Part shown: positions 26,437 through 35,803 of the stretch, piece after piece | Layout of the letters: every line of letters starts with the position of its first letter | Position numbering within the stretch: the stretch's first letter is position 1 | From: a virus | Direction: 5' to 3' (one strand) | IMG/VR virus record: IMGVR_UViG_3300045912_000943 | Location: 1-38,673 of that record | DNA length: 38,673 nt | Translations under genes and position numbers: made by a program | The notes under the pieces: model-generated | The model's input: the letters and a program-made list of their open reading frames with translations, nothing else | Databases searched by the model: none | Told to the model about the DNA's origin: nothing

Positions 26437-28071
26437 GTGGCGAGCACGTTCCGGCTGGAGATCCTGCTGGAGGCGGTGGACCGGGCGACCGCGCCGATCC
26501 TGCGCGCGCGCCAGGCGGTCGGCGCGGTGGCGCAGGCGGCCGGACGGCTCGGCCAGGCCGCCGGCGTCGGGCTGCTCGGCCGCGCGCTCGGCCAGGTGTT
26601 CGGGCGGGCGAACGACCTCGCCGGTGCGCTGGTGCAGGTCGGCAGCCGCGCGTCGCTGCTCGGCGGCGGGATCGCCGCCGGCGGCATCTTCGCGTTCCGC
26701 CGCCACTTCCTCGACACCGCGATCGAGCTCGAGCAGCTGGAGCAGGTGCTGACCGGCCTGGAGGGCAACGGCGAGCGCGCGCGCGCCGCGCTCTCCTGGA
26801 TCTCCGACTTCGCGCTCTCCTCCGGCAACGGGCTGCGCGCGGTCGGCGACGCCTTCGTGCGGCTGCGCGAGACCGGGCTCGACGCGACCCGCTTCATGGC
26901 GACGATCGGCGACGCGGCGGCCGGCAGCCGCGCCTCGCTGGAGCAGGCCGCGGGCGCCTTCGCCGGCGCGGTGCAGGGCCAGATGCAGCAGCTGCGCCAG
27001 TTCGGCATCACCGCCGAGAAGGAAGGCAACCGGATCACCTTCAACTACGCGGTGCAGGGCCAGGAGTTCCGCCGGGTGGTCGACGCCACCAACCGCGAGG
27101 TGATCGCCTCCACCCTCGCGGCGATCTGGAACGCCAAGTACCAGGGCGCGATGGAGCGCCACGCGCGCACCTGGACCGGCATGGTCGAGGCGCTCGGCGC
27201 GCACTGGAGCCGGTTCACCCAGCTCGTGATGGAAGCGGGCGTGTTCGACTGGCTGCGCGAGCGGCTGGGCCGGCTGACCGAAACGGTCGAGCGCATGGCC
27301 GCGGACGGCACCCTGCTGCGCTGGGCGCAGGCGCTCGCCGAGCGGTTCACCGCGCTGTTCGCCGCCACCGAGCGGTTCCTGATCGGCGTCGACGGCGCGC
27401 CGGCGACCATCGCGCCGGTCTGGCAGGCGATCCAGACGCTGGCCGACGCGGTGAACTGGCTCGGCGAGACCTTCGGCTGGACCGAGACCGTGCTCGGCCT
27501 GCTGATCCTGAAGTTCGGCGCGCCGCTGCTCCGCGCGCTGGCGGCGTTCGGCATGGCGATCAAGGTGCTCGGGATCGTGCTCGCGGCCACGCCGATCGGC
27601 CGGATCGTCACCGGGATCGCGCTCGCGGCCGGGCTGATCGTCGAGTACTGGGAGCCGATCGCCGGGTTCTTCCGCGGCGTCTGGGACACCATCATCGGCA
27701 TCTTCCAGGGTGCCTGGGAGGTGATCCAGGGCATCGTCGAGGCGGTGCGCTCGGCGCTGGAGTTCGTGCTCGGGTCGCGCGACCAGGCCGCCGCGCCGCC
27801 GCCGACCGCGGAGCAGCGGCGCGAGAACTGGCGCAGCCGCGGCCGGCTCTCCGGCTTCCCGATGCCCGAGGGGCTGGCCGAGGCCGAGGCCGAGGCGGCC
27901 GCCGAGGCGGCCGCCGCGGAGGCGGCGCGGCGCGGCGGCGCGGTGCGCGTCGACACCGGCGGAACGCTGCGGATCGAGATCGACGACCGCCGGACGCGCG
28001 TCACCGGGCGGCCGAACGATCCCGGCACGAGGTACTCGGTCGATCAGGGCCTGGTGATGGGCGCGCCATGA
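26437..28071 (+). CDS. Tail tape measure protein
   Basis: The 544-residue product begins at a GTG one base after the frameshift extension's stop (MASTFRLEILLEAVDRATAP). It is a helical tape measure with an early helical part (residues 1-60), a central conserved region (IELEQLEQVLTGLEGNGERA, FVRLRETGLDATRFMATIGD), hydrophobic helices (~350-400 and ~405-450, including LGIVLAATPIGRIVTGIALA) and a polar C-terminus. Its length sets tail length; at about 0.15 nm per residue it implies a tail near 80 nm, shorter than Mu. It follows the chaperone, as in all such modules. Confidence 0.9.
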   Translation: MASTFRLEILLEAVDRATAPILRARQAVGAVAQAAGRLGQAAGVGLLGRALGQVFGRANDLAGALVQVGSRASLLGGGIAAGGIFAFRRHFLDTAIELEQLEQVLTGLEGNGERARAALSWISDFALSSGNGLRAVGDAFVRLRETGLDATRFMATIGDAAAGSRASLEQAAGAFAGAVQGQMQQLRQFGITAEKEGNRITFNYAVQGQEFRRVVDATNREVIASTLAAIWNAKYQGAMERHARTWTGMVEALGAHWSRFTQLVMEAGVFDWLRERLGRLTETVERMAADGTLLRWAQALAERFTALFAATERFLIGVDGAPATIAPVWQAIQTLADAVNWLGETFGWTETVLGLLILKFGAPLLRALAAFGMAIKVLGIVLAATPIGRIVTGIALAAGLIVEYWEPIAGFFRGVWDTIIGIFQGAWEVIQGIVEAVRSALEFVLGSRDQAAAPPPTAEQRRENWRSRGRLSGFPMPEGLAEAEAEAAAEAAAAEAARRGGAVRVDTGGTLRIEIDDRRTRVTGRPNDPGTRYSVDQGLVMGAP

Positions 28072-29225
28072 GCTTCGTGGAGCGCGTCCTCCGCCCCGCC
28101 AGCCTGCGCGGCGTCGGCTTCTGGGTCACCGCGGCCGAGGACGAGCCGCGGCGACGCTGGGTCACGCACGAGTTCCCCGGCCGCGACGACCCCTGGCACG
28201 AGGATCTCGGCCGCGGCGTGCAGCTGATCACGGTCGAGGGGCTGCTGATCGGCGACGACGTGGTGCGCCAGGCGCGCCGCTTCCGCGAGGCCGCGGCCGC
28301 GCCGGGCACCGCCCGGCTGATCCATCCCTGGTATGGCGAGCTGGCGATCGTCGTGCTGTCGGCCCGGGTGCGGCTCTCGACCGCCGAGGGTCGGGTGGCG
28401 CGGATCGAGCTCCGGGCCGAGCGCGCCGGCACGCAGCCGGCGCCGCGCACCGGGCTCGGCCTGATCGCGCGGGTGCTGGACGCGGTCGATCGGGCCACCG
28501 ACGCGGTGATGGCCGAGCTCCAGCGTCTCGCCCCGCTGGCGGCGGACGCGCAGGCGATCGCCGGACTCGCGCGCGACTCGGCCGCGCTGATCCGCGGCGC
28601 GCTCGCCGGCGCGGTGCTCGGCCGGTTCGCGGGCCTGGGCGGGCTGGGCGCCGCGCTGTCCCTGCTCGCCGACACCTCGGATGCCGAGGCCACCAGCCCG
28701 GCGCTGGTCGGCGCGCGGATCGCCGCGGCGCTGGCCGGCGTCGCCGCGATCCCCGGCGCCGCGGGGCTCGACGCGCTGCTCGCCCTGGCCGAGGGCGACG
28801 CGCCGTCCGGGCCGGCGCCGCTGGCCGCCGCGCTGCCGCTGCTGGCCGCGGTGTCGGCCGCCGAGGCCGCGGCCGCCGCGCCGTTCGAGACCCGCGAGGC
28901 CGCGCTCGCCGCGCGCGACCGGATCGCCGAGGCGCTCGACGCGGCGGCCGACGAGGCCGGCGGCCGCGGCTGGGACGAGACCTGGCGCGACCTCGCCACG
29001 CTGCGCGCGACCAGCGCCGCCGAGCTGACCCGCCGGGCCGCGCCGCTGCCGCGGCTCGCCACCATCACCCTGCCGGCGCCGATCCCGGCCAGCCTGCTCG
29101 CCTACCGGATCGACGGCGACGCGCTCGCCACGGTGTTCGACCGCGGCACCGCGATCGCCGCGCGCGCCCGCGCGCCGAACCCGCTGCTGCTGCCGGCCGG
29201 GCGGCCGATCGAGGTGCTGACGTGA
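28068..29225 (+). CDS. N: DNA circularisation N-terminal domain protein (Mu gpN-like)
   Basis: The 385-residue product begins MSFVERVLRPASLRGVGFWV and carries the DNA circularisation N-terminal domain (residues ~1-110: RRRWVTHEFPGRDDPWHEDL, GRGVQLITVEGLLIGDD, ARLIHPWYGELAIVVLSARV). The remainder is Ala-rich and helical. Despite the family name, in Mu gpN is a tail/baseplate protein. It overlaps the tape measure and gpP genes by ATGA and GTGA. Confidence 0.88.
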   Translation: MSFVERVLRPASLRGVGFWVTAAEDEPRRRWVTHEFPGRDDPWHEDLGRGVQLITVEGLLIGDDVVRQARRFREAAAAPGTARLIHPWYGELAIVVLSARVRLSTAEGRVARIELRAERAGTQPAPRTGLGLIARVLDAVDRATDAVMAELQRLAPLAADAQAIAGLARDSAALIRGALAGAVLGRFAGLGGLGAALSLLADTSDAEATSPALVGARIAAALAGVAAIPGAAGLDALLALAEGDAPSGPAPLAAALPLLAAVSAAEAAAAAPFETREAALAARDRIAEALDAAADEAGGRGWDETWRDLATLRATSAAELTRRAAPLPRLATITLPAPIPASLLAYRIDGDALATVFDRGTAIAARARAPNPLLLPAGRPIEVLT

Positions 29226-30457
29226 GCCAGCGCTTCGCCTCCGCCGCCCAGGCCGTGCTCACGGTCGACGGCGTCGATCACGCCGGCTGGCGCGCGCTGA
29301 CCCTGACGCGCGGGGTGGAGGCGGCCGCCGCCAAGGCCGAGCTGGAGCTCGCCGAGCGCTGGTCGGGCCAGGCCGAGCCGCGCCGGATCCGCGCCGGCGC
29401 GCCGTTCACGCTCGCGCTGGACGGCGAAACCGTGCTGAAGGGGTATCTCGACCGGATCGAGGTCCGCTACGACGCGACCGAGCACCTGCTCGCCGCCTCC
29501 GGCCGGGACGCGGTCGCCGACCTGGTGGACTGCGCCGCGGTGGTGGACGGGGCTCACGAATGGCGCGGCCTGAAGCTCGACGAGATCGCCGCCCGCCTGG
29601 CCGCGCCGTTCGGCGTCGCGGTCGAGCGCCAGGTCGAGGTCGGCGCGGCGTTCCCGCGCTTCGCGCTCCAGCCCGGCGAGACCGCCTGGGAGGCGCTGGA
29701 GCGCGCCTGCCGTCAGCGCGCGGTGCTGGCGATCGGCGACGGGCGCGGCCGGCTGCTGCTGACCCGCGCCGGGCTGGGCGGCCCGGCGGCCGGGCCGCTG
29801 GTGCTCGCCGGGCCGGACGGCGACGGCAACGTGCTCGCCGCCGAGGCGGCGGTGGACGCGGCCGAGCTGTTCAACCCGATCGTCGTGCGCGGCCAGGCGG
29901 AGGGCGGCGGCGGCGCCGATGCGCTCTACGCGCTCAACCCGGACACCGGCCAGTACGAGCTGCGCGAAGGCTCGCCCGGCACCGCGGCCGCGCGCGCCGA
30001 GGCCCGCGCCGAGGGCAAGGGCCGCTACCGGCCGCGCGTGATCATCGCCGAGAACGCGGGCGCCGGCGCGCAGCTCGCCGAGCGGGCGGCCTGGGAGGCG
30101 CGCGTCGCCGCCGGCCGCTCCGAGCGCGTCCGCTACACCGTGCCCGGCTGGCGCGGCGCCTCGGGCGCGCTCTGGCAGCCCAACACGCGGGTCGAGGTGC
30201 GCGACGCCTGGGTCGGGCTGGAGCGCGAGCTGCTGATCGCCGGCGTCGCCTTCGAGCTCGGCCCGCAAGGCAGCCGCACGGTGCTCGACTGCGCCCCGGC
30301 CGATGCCTTCGTTTTGCTGCCCGAGCCGCCGAAGCGCGGGGCCGGCGACGGCGGACCGACCGGCCTGTTCGTGATCGAGCAGGGCGGCCGCCGCCGCCGC
30401 ATCGGCTCGGAGGCCGAGGTGCTCGGCGGCGCTCTTGGCGGGAGCGGCGCGCCGTGA
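29222..30457 (+). CDS. P: Baseplate hub protein (Mu gpP-like)
   Basis: The 411-residue product fits the Mu P/gp44 baseplate hub family related to the gp27/late-control D fold: AKAELELAERWSGQAEPRRI, GETVLKGYLDRIEVRYD, HLLAASGRDAVADLVDCAAV, ERLVxW-type WEALERACRQRAVLAIGDGR, and NTRVEVRDAWVGLERELLIA near the end. The hub joins tube and spike. GTG start at 29222. The C-terminal ~30 residues are basic and Gly-rich. Confidence 0.88.
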   Translation: MSQRFASAAQAVLTVDGVDHAGWRALTLTRGVEAAAAKAELELAERWSGQAEPRRIRAGAPFTLALDGETVLKGYLDRIEVRYDATEHLLAASGRDAVADLVDCAAVVDGAHEWRGLKLDEIAARLAAPFGVAVERQVEVGAAFPRFALQPGETAWEALERACRQRAVLAIGDGRGRLLLTRAGLGGPAAGPLVLAGPDGDGNVLAAEAAVDAAELFNPIVVRGQAEGGGGADALYALNPDTGQYELREGSPGTAAARAEARAEGKGRYRPRVIIAENAGAGAQLAERAAWEARVAAGRSERVRYTVPGWRGASGALWQPNTRVEVRDAWVGLERELLIAGVAFELGPQGSRTVLDCAPADAFVLLPEPPKRGAGDGGPTGLFVIEQGGRRRRIGSEAEVLGGALGGSGAP

Positions 30458-30984
30458 GCCCGGGCGAGATCGCCCGGCTTCTCGACCCGGTGCGCCGGCG
30501 CGTGCTGCTCGCGATCGGCCGCGCGCTGCTGCGCGGCGTGGACGACGCGGGCGGGCTCCAGCGCATGCAGGTCTCGCTGCTCGGCCCCGAGACGCGCGAC
30601 GCGGTCGAGCGCGTGCAGCCCTACGGCCTCAGCTCGGTGCCTCTCGCCGGCGCGGAGGCGGTGGTGGTCTGCGTCGCGGGCAACCGCGACCACCCGGTCG
30701 TGGTCGCCTGCGACGATCCGCGGCTCAGGCCCACGGGGCTGCGGCCCGGCGAGGTCTGCGTCTACGGCGCCCGCGGCCAGCGGCTCCTGATGACCGCCGA
30801 CGGCACGATCGAGGTCGAGGCGGAGCGCGTGACGATCCGCCCCTCGGACCGGGTGCGGATCGAGGGGCTGCTCGAAGTGACCGGCGACGTGACCGCGGGC
30901 GGGATCAGCGTGCAGACCCACGTGCACACGGGCGTCGAGCCCGGCAGCGGCACCTCCGGGCCGCCGGCGGGGAGCGCGCCATGA
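30454..30984 (+). CDS. Baseplate spike protein (Mu gp45/gpV-like)
   Basis: The 176-residue product has an OB-fold-like N-terminal part (LQRMQVSLLGPETRDAVERV, QPYGLSSVPLAGAEAVVVCV) and a C-terminal beta-helix spike (YGARGQRLLMTADGTIEVEA) that ends with the HVHTG motif and a SGPP tail. Gp45 and P2 gpV use such an H-x-H tip to bind iron at the membrane-piercing end. GTG start at 30454, overlapping the hub stop (GTGA). Confidence 0.92.
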   Translation: MSPGEIARLLDPVRRRVLLAIGRALLRGVDDAGGLQRMQVSLLGPETRDAVERVQPYGLSSVPLAGAEAVVVCVAGNRDHPVVVACDDPRLRPTGLRPGEVCVYGARGQRLLMTADGTIEVEAERVTIRPSDRVRIEGLLEVTGDVTAGGISVQTHVHTGVEPGSGTSGPPAGSAP

Positions 30985-31406
30985 TCGGCCTCGCCTGGGA
31001 CCCGCGCCGCGGCGAGGCCGCGCTCCGCCGCACCGCCACCGGCGCGCTCGCGCAGGACGACGGGCTCGCCACGGCGGTGCTGCTGTCGCTGTTCCTCGAC
31101 CGTCGCGCCGGGCCGGACGATCCGCTGCCGGACGGCACGGACCGGCGCGGCTGGCTCGGCGACGCGCTCGCGGAAGACGCCGACCGGATCGGCTCTCGGC
31201 TGTGGCTCCTGAGCCGCGAGAAGCAGGTCGAGGAGACCCGCCGCCGCGCCGAGGAGTATGCCGAGGAGGCACTCGCCTGGCTGGTCGAGGACGGGCTCGC
31301 CGAGTCGGTCGCGGTCAGCGCCGCGTGGGCGGGCATCGGCTGGCTCGACCTGCGCGTGACGATCACGCCCGGGCTGATCGAGACCTACCCGCTGAGGCTC
31401 GGCTGA
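30981..31406 (+). CDS. Baseplate wedge protein GP46 family
   Basis: The 141-residue product matches the GP46 family: MIGLAWDPRRGEAALRR, LSLFLDRRAGPDDPLPDGTD, RRGWLGDALAEDADRIGSRL, WLLSREKQ, and ALAWLVEDGLAESVAVSAAW. It is the gp25-like wedge that connects to the sheath. ATG 30981 overlaps gp45 (ATGA) and the stop overlaps gp47 (TGATG). Confidence 0.92.
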   Translation: MIGLAWDPRRGEAALRRTATGALAQDDGLATAVLLSLFLDRRAGPDDPLPDGTDRRGWLGDALAEDADRIGSRLWLLSREKQVEETRRRAEEYAEEALAWLVEDGLAESVAVSAAWAGIGWLDLRVTITPGLIETYPLRLG

Positions 31407-32455
31407 TGCCGTTCGCGCGCCCCACCCCGGCCGAGCTGCGCAGCCGGATCGCCGCCGAGATCGAGGCCGCGCTGCCCGGCGCGGATGCGCGCAGGCGCCG
31501 CTCGCTCGAGGAGATCCTCGCGCGGATGCTCGCGGTGGCCGCGCACGAGCTGCACGGCCATCTCGCCTGGGTGGCGCGGCAGATCCTGCCCGACACCGCC
31601 GAGGCGGCGGAGCTGGAGCGGCACGCCGCGGTGTGGGGGGTCGCGCGCACGCCGGCCGCGGCCGCGTTCGGCACGGTGAGCCTCGCCGGCACGCCCGGCG
31701 CGGTCGCCCCCGCCGGCACCGAACTGCGCCGCGCGGACGACACCCGCTACCGACTGCGGGCGGACGTGCCGATCGGCGGCAGCGGCAGCGGCGCCGGGCT
31801 GGCCGATGCGGCGCTGGCCGGGGCGGCCGGCAACGCCGCCGAGGGGACTGTGCTGACGCTGCTCGCCCCCGTCGCCGGCGTGCAGCCGAGCGCGGTGGTG
31901 GCCGCGGGCGGGCTCGCCGGCGGCGCCGATGCGGAGACCGACGCCGGGCTGCGCGCGCGGCTGCTGGCGCGGATCCAGGCCCCGCCCGCCGGCGGGGCGA
32001 GCCACGACTACGCCGCCTGGGCGCGCGCCGTCGCCGGGGTCGGCCGGGTCTGGGTCCTGCCGCTCTGGCTGGGTCCCGGCACGGTCGGCGTGACCTTCCT
32101 CGACGCCGAGGGCGGCGTGCCGGCGCCGCCGCTGGTCGAGGCCGTGCAGGCGGCGCTCGAGGCGCAGCGGCCGGTGACCGCGCAGGTGACCGCGTTCGCG
32201 CCGGCGACCCGCGCGGTCGACGTCGCGCTCGCGCTCGCCCCCGACACGGCAGCGGTGCGCGAGGCCGTCGCGGCCGCACTGGCCGCGTTCTTCCTCGCCG
32301 ACGCCGAGCCGGGCGGGGTGCTGCGGCGCTCGCGGCTCTCGGCCGCGGTCTCGGCGGCCGCCGGGGAGTCGTGGCACGAGCTGATCGCGCCGGCGGCGGA
32401 TGTGAGCCTCGATCCGGGCGAGATCGCGGTGCTCGGCACGGTGAGCTTCGCATGA
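31406..32455 (+). CDS. Baseplate J-like protein (Mu gp47-like)
   Basis: The 349-residue product fits the baseplate J/gp47 family: MPFARPTPAELRSRIAAEIE, ARMLAVAAHELHGHLAWVAR, ILPDTAEAAELERHAAVWGV, AGTELRRADDTRYRL, and the central DAETDAGLRARLLARIQAPP with GGASHDYAAWARAVAGVGRV. It forms the baseplate wedge ring. Coupled on both sides by TGATG and ATGA. The length is normal (Mu gp47 is 360). Confidence 0.94.
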   Translation: MPFARPTPAELRSRIAAEIEAALPGADARRRRSLEEILARMLAVAAHELHGHLAWVARQILPDTAEAAELERHAAVWGVARTPAAAAFGTVSLAGTPGAVAPAGTELRRADDTRYRLRADVPIGGSGSGAGLADAALAGAAGNAAEGTVLTLLAPVAGVQPSAVVAAGGLAGGADAETDAGLRARLLARIQAPPAGGASHDYAAWARAVAGVGRVWVLPLWLGPGTVGVTFLDAEGGVPAPPLVEAVQAALEAQRPVTAQVTAFAPATRAVDVALALAPDTAAVREAVAAALAAFFLADAEPGGVLRRSRLSAAVSAAAGESWHELIAPAADVSLDPGEIAVLGTVSFA

Positions 32456-33171
32456 GCGACCGCGCGGCGATCCGTGCGGCTCTGGCCGCGCTCGCGCCGA
32501 CCGGCCCGGCGCTGCCGCGCGAGCCGGGATCGGCCTTCGACGGGGTGCTGTCCGCGCTCTCGGGCGAGCTCGCGATCGTGCTCGGCCGCGCGCGCGCGGC
32601 GCGCGACGAGGCCGACCCGCGCACCGCCGACGAGTTGCTCGCCGACTGGGAGCGCGTGGCCGGCCTGCCCGATCCGTGCCTCGGCCCGGCACCGACCGTC
32701 GCGCAGCGGCGCGCCCGGCTGGTGCAGCAGCTGACGGCCGCGCGCGGCCAGAGCCCGGCCTTCTTCGTCGGCCTCGCCGCCGCGCTCGGCCGCGCCGCCA
32801 CCGTGACGGAGTTCCGCGAGCACGACTGCGAGCAGACCTGCGAGGCCCCCGCGCACGACACGGCCTGGCGCTTCGCCTGGCGTTTCACCCTGCTCGGCGG
32901 CTCGGCCGAGACCGCCTGGTTCCACCCGGACTGGTTCGACCCGGAGTGGTTCGACGGCGGCGGCGGCTCGGCCGAGGCCGCCTGGTTCGACCCCGACTGG
33001 TTCGATCCGGCCTGGTTCGAGGCCACGGGCGGCGGCGGCACGGCGGTGATCGAGGCCACCTGCGAGGACGGCTGCGAGACCCCGCTCGCGCAGTGGGGCG
33101 ACATCGTCGTCGAGTGCGTGGTCGGTGCGCTGAAGCCCGCCCACACCATCCTGATCTTCGCCTACGCGTAG
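32452..33171 (+). CDS. DUF2313/YmfQ family baseplate protein (Mu gp48-like) with aromatic repeat insertion
   Basis: The 239-residue product matches gp48/YmfQ: an N-terminal helical part (LAIVLGRARAARDEADPRTA, ADWERVAGLPDPCLGP, QRRARLVQQLTAARGQSP) and a C-terminal part with CEQTCEAP and WGDIVVECVVGALKPAHTIL. Between them, residues 151-196 are a tandem repeat, SAETAWFHPDWFDPEWFDGG then SAEAAWFDPDWFDPAWFEAT, each followed by Gly. Usual family members have a much shorter loop here. The Cys pairs (C126/C130, C204/C208) flank the repeat. The protein lies where fibres attach to the baseplate. Confidence 0.88.
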   Translation: MSDRAAIRAALAALAPTGPALPREPGSAFDGVLSALSGELAIVLGRARAARDEADPRTADELLADWERVAGLPDPCLGPAPTVAQRRARLVQQLTAARGQSPAFFVGLAAALGRAATVTEFREHDCEQTCEAPAHDTAWRFAWRFTLLGGSAETAWFHPDWFDPEWFDGGGGSAEAAWFDPDWFDPAWFEATGGGGTAVIEATCEDGCETPLAQWGDIVVECVVGALKPAHTILIFAYA

Positions 33172-33181
33172 AGGAGAGAGC

Positions 33182-34306
33182 ATGCAGCGCGTCACCCGCC
33201 CCTCCGCCGTCGCCAGCCCGCCCGACCCGCCCGCCAGCCCCGGCACGCCGGGCTACTTCACGGGGGGCAACCCGGCCACCGGCACGCCGGCGACGGTGCC
33301 CGGATACGAGTGGTTCAATTCCGTGCAGGAAGAGCTGCTCGCGCCGGTGCTGCGCGCCGGGCTGACCCCATCGGCGGCCAGCGCCACGCAGCTGCGCCAG
33401 GCGCTCGATCGGCTGTTCGGCGGCGCGCTGCGCAGCGTCACCGCCGACACCGAGCTCTCCGCGGACGATGCCGGGCTGGTGCTGGTCTCGGCCGCCGGCG
33501 GCCCGGTCACGCTGACCCTGCCGGCGGCTGCCGCGGCCGGCGGGCGGCCGCTCAGGATCACGGCGATCCGCACCGACGATACGGCCGCGACGGTGACGAT
33601 CGCGCGGGCCGGCGCGGACCTGATCGAGGGCGAGACGAGCCGCGCGCTGCCGCGCGGCGGGCGCCTCGGCCTGGTGTCGGACGGGGTCTCCGCCTGGCGC
33701 GTGGCGAGCAGCCTCAACGCGCTGCGCGGCATGCAGGTGTTCACGAGCTCCGGCACCTTCACCGTGCCGGCCGGCGTCTATCTCGTGCGCGCCAAGGTGG
33801 TCGGCGGTGGTGGCGGCGGTGGTGGCGCCGCGAGCGACGGCGCGGCCGCGGGCGGCGGCGGCGGCGGCTACGCGGAGGGGCTGGTCGCGGTCAGCCCGGG
33901 CCAGGAGATCTCTGTCACGGTCGGTGCGGCCGGCGCGGGGGGGGCGGCCGGCAACAACACCGGCGGGGCGGGCGGGACCTCGTCCTTCGGCGCGCACCTC
34001 TCCGCTACCGGCGGCGCGGGCGGCGCGGGCGCCCCCGCCAGCAGCGCCGCCGCCGCATCGAGTGCCGGCGCGGGCGCCGGCCCGCTCGCGCTCTCAGGTC
34101 AGCAGGGCGACGCCGGTCATCGGGGTGGCGCGGGCATCCTCAAGGGCGGCGGCGGCGGCAGTTCCGCCTGCGCGTTCGGGCTGGGCGGCCGCGGCGGTCC
34201 CGGTCCGCCCTCCAACGCGTCGGGTCGCGGCGGCGGCGGTGGAGGCGGCGCGAACGGCAATGGCGGCGGCACCGGCACCGCCGGGATCGTCGTGGTGGAG
34301 TGGTGA
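33182..34306 (+). CDS. Tail fibre protein with glycine-rich domain
   Basis: The 374-residue product has an N-terminal fibre domain (residues ~1-90: GGNPATGTPATVPGYEWFNS, VQEELLAPVLRAGLTPSAAS, TQLRQAL), a middle beta part (~95-190) and a C-terminal glycine-rich part (~192-374) starting VFTSSGTFTVPAGVYLVRAK. The last ~160 residues contain many Gly runs and end GTGTAGIVVVEW, a closing strand seen in poly-glycine adhesin-like domains. It likely binds the host surface. A GAGGAGAG ribosome site precedes ATG 33182. Confidence 0.85.
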   Translation: MQRVTRPSAVASPPDPPASPGTPGYFTGGNPATGTPATVPGYEWFNSVQEELLAPVLRAGLTPSAASATQLRQALDRLFGGALRSVTADTELSADDAGLVLVSAAGGPVTLTLPAAAAAGGRPLRITAIRTDDTAATVTIARAGADLIEGETSRALPRGGRLGLVSDGVSAWRVASSLNALRGMQVFTSSGTFTVPAGVYLVRAKVVGGGGGGGGAASDGAAAGGGGGGYAEGLVAVSPGQEISVTVGAAGAGGAAGNNTGGAGGTSSFGAHLSATGGAGGAGAPASSAAAASSAGAGAGPLALSGQQGDAGHRGGAGILKGGGGGSSACAFGLGGRGGPGPPSNASGRGGGGGGGANGNGGGTGTAGIVVVEW

Positions 34307-34307
34307 G

Positions 34308-34769
34308 ATGATCTATGCGCGCATCGCCGACGGCCGCGTGGCCGAGCTGATCGAGATCCCCGACGACGGCCCGCCGCTGGCCGAACGGCTGCATCCGGAC
34401 GTTGCCGCCGCCTGCGTGCCGGCGGGCGCCGAGGTGGCCGAGGGCTGGCTCTGGGACGACGCGGCCTTCGCGCCGCCGCCCGCGCCCGAGCCGCCGCAGC
34501 CGCGCCGCGTGCTGCGGCCGCTGGCCTTCCGCCGCCGCTTCGCGCCGGCCACGCGCGCGGCAATCACGCTGGCGGCCGCGGCGGCGCTCGCCGACGGCGA
34601 CGCCACGCTCCAGCTGCACCTGGACGACCTGAACGTCGCGCAGGAGATCGACCTGGACGATCCCGAGACGGTCGCGGCGATCGCCGCGCTGCGGGCCGCC
34701 GACCTGATCACCGAGGCCGAGCAGGTCGCGTTGCTCGGCGACGCAACCCCTGAGGAGGCCGCACGATGA
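34308..34769 (+). CDS. Fibre-associated hypothetical protein (fibre assembly-like)
   Basis: The 153-residue product begins [20 protein letters not shown], a beta-rich opening shared with small fibre-associated or fibre-assembly proteins ([20 protein letters not shown]). A Pro-rich linker (~62-72) and a helical C-terminus ([33 protein letters not shown]) follow. It lies between two fibre genes, starting 1 bp after the first fibre's stop and coupled by ATGA to the second. A chaperone or fibre-joining role is inferred from position. Confidence 0.6.
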   Translation: MIYARIADGRVAELIEIPDDGPPLAERLHPDVAAACVPAGAEVAEGWLWDDAAFAPPPAPEPPQPRRVLRPLAFRRRFAPATRAAITLAAAAALADGDATLQLHLDDLNVAQEIDLDDPETVAAIAALRAADLITEAEQVALLGDATPEEAAR

Positions 34770-35803
34770 GCCTGCGCCACCATCCGCCCGCCGGGTCCGG
34801 CACACGAATCACGAGCCAGTGGAACGAGCCCAGCGCGCACGTCGTCGACGGTCCGGGCATCCTGCTGCGCACCGCGGCGGGCACAGGACCGCTCGAGCTC
34901 GTCGGCCTCTCCTCCGACTTCGCGGTCGAAGCGAACGAACTGCGGGTCGTGGCTGCGACGGGGCCGCAGGGTCCGCAAGGCGAGCCGGGGCCGCAGGGTC
35001 CGCAAGGCGAGCCGGGGCCGCAGGGTCCGCAAGGCGAGCCGGGGCCGCAGGGTCCGCAAGGCGAGCCGGGGCCGCAGGGTCCGCAAGGCGAGCCGGGCGG
35101 CGGCACCGAGGGCTACGCCTCGCAGCGCACGATCACGGCCAGCGGCACCATCACCGACGCTGACCGCAACGGCGTGGTCTACATCAACGGCTCCGGGATC
35201 ACCGCCACCTTCGTCCGCTCTGGGTTCTCGGCGCGTGACCGGGTGCTGCTGATCAACATCGGGACGGCGGCGGCGACGATCAGCGCCGGAACCGACGGGT
35301 TCAACTCGGCTGGCAACGACAGCTTCACCCTCTTCCCCGGCGAGGAGCGGGAGGTCGTCTACGAGGGCTCGGCCGACCCGTACTGGCGCGTCGCCGTGCC
35401 GGGCACGATCGAGCTCGCCGCCAATCAGGTTGCGACGCTCAACAACGCCGGCACCGGGTTCGAGGCGCGCACGGAGAAGGTGGTCGGCTCCGTCTTCCTG
35501 CCGATCACCGGCAACGTCTCGGGCGGCGCGGCGGAAGGCCAGATCGGCCTGTGGGGCAACCTGCCCTGCACGCTCACCGCGGTGCGCGCACGCACGCTCG
35601 GCGGGACGTGCTCGATCCAGATCCGCAAGAACGGCTCGGCGATCAACGGCTTTTCGAGCGCGGTCGCGCAGACGACATCAGTCACCGGCACGGCGAGCAC
35701 CGAAGCGTTCGCTCAGGACAATCTGCTCGATGTCGTGGTGACGAGCGCATCCAGCCTGACCGGCCTGTTCATCACCTTCCTCGGTGTAAGGACGGCCGAC
35801 TGA
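34766..35803 (+). CDS. Collagen-like tail fibre protein
   Basis: The 345-residue product has an N-terminal part (residues 1-65), a collagen-like block of five identical GPQGPQGEP units (66-110), and a C-terminal beta part (~115-345). The latter starts [20 protein letters not shown] and ends in a jelly-roll-like region ([20 protein letters not shown] onward). Collagen repeats trimerise and stiffen phage fibres, with the C-terminal domain binding the receptor. ATG 34766 overlaps the preceding stop (ATGA). From about 35100 onwards base composition drifts to lower GC. Confidence 0.82.
   Translation: MSLRHHPPAGSGTRITSQWNEPSAHVVDGPGILLRTAAGTGPLELVGLSSDFAVEANELRVVAATGPQGPQGEPGPQGPQGEPGPQGPQGEPGPQGPQGEPGPQGPQGEPGGGTEGYASQRTITASGTITDADRNGVVYINGSGITATFVRSGFSARDRVLLINIGTAAATISAGTDGFNSAGNDSFTLFPGEEREVVYEGSADPYWRVAVPGTIELAANQVATLNNAGTGFEARTEKVVGSVFLPITGNVSGGAAEGQIGLWGNLPCTLTAVRARTLGGTCSIQIRKNGSAINGFSSAVAQTTSVTGTASTEAFAQDNLLDVVVTSASSLTGLFITFLGVRTAD
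34961..35095 (+). repeat. Five perfect 27-bp tandem repeats encoding collagen units
   Basis: The 27-bp unit, starting GGGCCGCAGGGTCCGCAA, is repeated five times with no substitutions seen, each coding GPQGPQGEP. Perfect conservation at synonymous positions points to recent expansion by slippage or recombination, so copy number probably varies between relatives. Confidence 0.92.

Noticed and set aside
34961-35095. CRISPR-like array
   Set aside because: The repeats are contiguous, without spacers, and encode collagen triplets in frame.
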